This document shows positions 62,475 to 64,000 of a DNA stretch of 64,000 bases, piece after piece (positions within the stretch are counted from its first letter, which is position 1; each line of letters opens with the position of its first letter). The translations under genes were made by a program, and so were the position numbers. The stretch comes from Spartobacteria bacterium LR76 (GTDB lineage Bacteria > Verrucomicrobiota > Verrucomicrobiia > Chthoniobacterales > Terrimicrobiaceae). Location of the stretch: assembly GCA_003054655.1 (NCBI GenBank), contig QAYZ01000013.1:124001-188000 (forward strand), given 5' to 3'. The notes beneath the pieces are model-generated. The model saw nothing but the letters and a program-made list of their open reading frames with translations, made no database searches and was not told where the DNA came from.

Positions 62475-63989
62475 TTAGTAAGACTTGGCCCAGACGACCC
62501 GCTGTTTGCTGGGTTCGCCGGTGAAGATACAGGTGCCGGCCTCGGGGGAATCCGAGAACGGAATGCACCGGATCGTTACCTTGAGGTCGTTCTTGATCTG
62601 CTCCTCGACCGCCGCGCTGCCATTCCAATGCGCGAGGGCGAAGCCGCCGTGAATCTCCGGCTTGTCGGAGTTCGCCGGGGTGAAGAACTTGTAGAAGTCC
62701 TCCTTGCTCTCGATGACCTTCAGGTTGGCATCGCGGAAAGCCGTGGCGCGGGCGAGCAATTCGGCCTGGATTTCGTCGAGGATGCCGGTCACGCCGGAAA
62801 GCACGTCGCCATTGGGCAGAAACGCCTTTTCCTTGTGCGGACGGTCGCGGCGGGAGAGCGCCACCGTACCCTGCGCGAGGTCGCGCGGGCCGATCTCGAT
62901 GCGGATCGGGATGCCTTTCTTGATCCACTCCCAGTTCTTCACGCCGCCGCCGAGGTCGCGCGAGTCGATCTCCACCTGCACGGGCACGCCGTGGTAGCTG
63001 ACCTCGCGGAGCTGCGCGGCGAGCTTGTCCGCCGCCTCGAGCACGGCGGCGCGGGTGTCTTCCTTGGGTGTGATGGGAATGATCACGACATGGGCCGGAG
63101 CCACGCGTGGCGGGAGGATGAGGCCGTCGTCGTCGCCGTGCGCCATGATGAGTGTGCCGATGAGTCGGGTGCTCACGCCCCAGCTCGTCGTCCAGGCATG
63201 TTCCACCGCACCGCTGCGCGACTGGAATTGAATGCCGGAGGCCTTGGAGAAATTCTGCCCGAGGAAGTGCGAGGTGCCGGCCTGGATGGCCTTGCGATCC
63301 TGCACCATGGCCTCGATGCAATACGTCTGCACCGCGCCGGGGAAGCGCTCGCTCTCGCTCTTCTCACCCGTGATGACCGGGATGGCGAGGTAATCGCGCG
63401 CAAAGGTCTCGTAGACGCGCAGCATCTTCATCGTCTCCTCGACCGCTTCCTCGCTGGTCTCGTGGGCGGTGTGCCCCTCCTGCCAGAGAAACTCGGCGGT
63501 GCGGAGAAAGAGACGCGGGCGCATTTCCCAGCGGACGACGTTGGCCCACTGGTTGAGCAGGATCGGGAGGTCGCGCCAGGATTTCACCCAGCGGGCATAG
63601 GCCGCGCCGATGATCGTCTCGGAGGTCGGCCGCACGATGAGCGGTTCGCTGAGCTGGCCGGAGGGGACGAGCTTGCCGTCCTTGGCCTCGAGGCGGTGGT
63701 GCGTGACCACGGCGCATTCCTTGGCGAAACCCTCGACGTGCGCGGCTTCCTTCTCGAGATAGCTCAGCGGGATGAAGAGCGGGAAGTAGGCATTGCGGTG
63801 GCCCGTGGCCTTGAACATGCCATCGAGCACGGCCTGCATGCGCTCCCAAAGGGCGTAGCCCCAGGGCTTGATGACCATGCATCCGCGCACTTCGGAGTTT
63901 TCAGCGAGGTCGGCGGCGCGGATGACCTGCTGGTACCATTCGGGAAAATCCTCCTGGCGGGTGGGAGAGACGGCGGTTTTTTCGCTCAT
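62475..63989 (-). CDS. proS: Prolyl-tRNA synthetase, eukaryote/archaeal type
   Basis: 504 aa. Charges tRNA-Pro. Class II core: motif 1 region (GYALWERMQAVLDGMFKATG), motif 2 VVRWEMRPRLFLRTAEFLWQ followed by EGHTAHET, motif 3 GLILPPRVAPAHVV, and the C-terminal end in RVVWAKSY. The TSETIIGAAYARWVKSWRDL segment is diagnostic for the short ProRS without the bacterial editing insertion. Standard length for this type (about 480-510). Start MSEKTAVSPTRQEDFPEWY fits. Only 11 bp of upstream sequence is in the window. Confidence 0.97.
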   Translation of the reverse strand: MSEKTAVSPTRQEDFPEWYQQVIRAADLAENSEVRGCMVIKPWGYALWERMQAVLDGMFKATGHRNAYFPLFIPLSYLEKEAAHVEGFAKECAVVTHHRLEAKDGKLVPSGQLSEPLIVRPTSETIIGAAYARWVKSWRDLPILLNQWANVVRWEMRPRLFLRTAEFLWQEGHTAHETSEEAVEETMKMLRVYETFARDYLAIPVITGEKSESERFPGAVQTYCIEAMVQDRKAIQAGTSHFLGQNFSKASGIQFQSRSGAVEHAWTTSWGVSTRLIGTLIMAHGDDDGLILPPRVAPAHVVIIPITPKEDTRAAVLEAADKLAAQLREVSYHGVPVQVEIDSRDLGGGVKNWEWIKKGIPIRIEIGPRDLAQGTVALSRRDRPHKEKAFLPNGDVLSGVTGILDEIQAELLARATAFRDANLKVIESKEDFYKFFTPANSDKPEIHGGFALAHWNGSAAVEEQIKNDLKVTIRCIPFSDSPEAGTCIFTGEPSKQRVVWAKSY

Positions 63990-64000
63990 GCGAGTTGGTT

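Overview
The window is about 64 kb of high-GC (roughly 60%) bacterial chromosome, densely coding on both strands. It has no rRNA or tRNA gene that I can recognise, no CRISPR array, no transposase and no phage block. Several features point to the PVC superphylum and most likely to Verrucomicrobia, perhaps a Terrimicrobium/Spartobacteria-like organism: PEP-CTERM proteins with autotransporter-type repeats, an NrdB with a chlamydia-like metal site lacking the radical tyrosine, an exonuclease/ATP-dependent DNA ligase fusion, a GH57 branching enzyme, and heptose synthesis (implying LPS). The lineage is inference from gene content.

Layout. 1-8 kb: envelope and secreted proteins. A beta-helix protein sits between a partial and a full copy of another gene; then come a giant glycine-rich PEP-CTERM protein, a TetR/YciI pair with a clear operator, and a beta-barrel-like protein. 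8-9 kb: rpsL-rpsG with their own terminator. 9-16 kb: GTP-type PEP carboxykinase, a lipoprotein-like gene, a coupled radical SAM/membrane protein/AlkA operon and a membrane protein. 15.7-19.6 kb: divergent glmS and glgC, then a lipoprotein. 19.6-22.7 kb: a structured intergenic RNA candidate, a PhoB/PhoR-type two-component system and two small envelope genes. 22.8-26.5 kb: lgt and the frameshifted exonuclease-ligase fusion. 27-29.7 kb: D,D-carboxypeptidase, phosphofructokinase and adenine phosphoribosyltransferase in one operon. 29.7-36.8 kb: Na/Pi symporter, hldD with a TPR protein, GH57 enzyme and secreted proteins. 36.8-39.8 kb: ribBA-ribH-nusB-ftsY. 39.8-44.7 kb: a large inverted repeat, then nrdB-nrdA with a palindromic NrdR box. 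44.8-51.5 kb: an M42 peptidase facing a gene set that looks like bacterial ceramide synthesis. 52.2-56.2 kb: a PerR-like regulator with sufCBD. 56.2-64 kb: small proteins, a propeller-like protein, a recent tandem pair of DUF4139 proteins and a eukaryote/archaeal-type prolyl-tRNA synthetase.

How the genes work together. The most notable set is 45.9-50.0 kb. A serine palmitoyltransferase-like enzyme, a GNAT-like acyltransferase and an NAD-dependent epimerase/dehydratase-like protein lie in order, the last three genes overlapping by 4 bp, with a YafK-type L,D-transpeptidase-fold protein at the end. This matches the SPT, bacterial ceramide synthase and ceramide reductase set known from Caulobacter. 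The second is the nrdBA operon: NrdB keeps all six metal ligands but has Leu where the radical Tyr should be, so it probably uses a metal-based (class Ic-like) radical starter. Central carbon genes (pckG, pfk, glgC, GH57 branching enzyme) suggest a glycogen-storing heterotroph.
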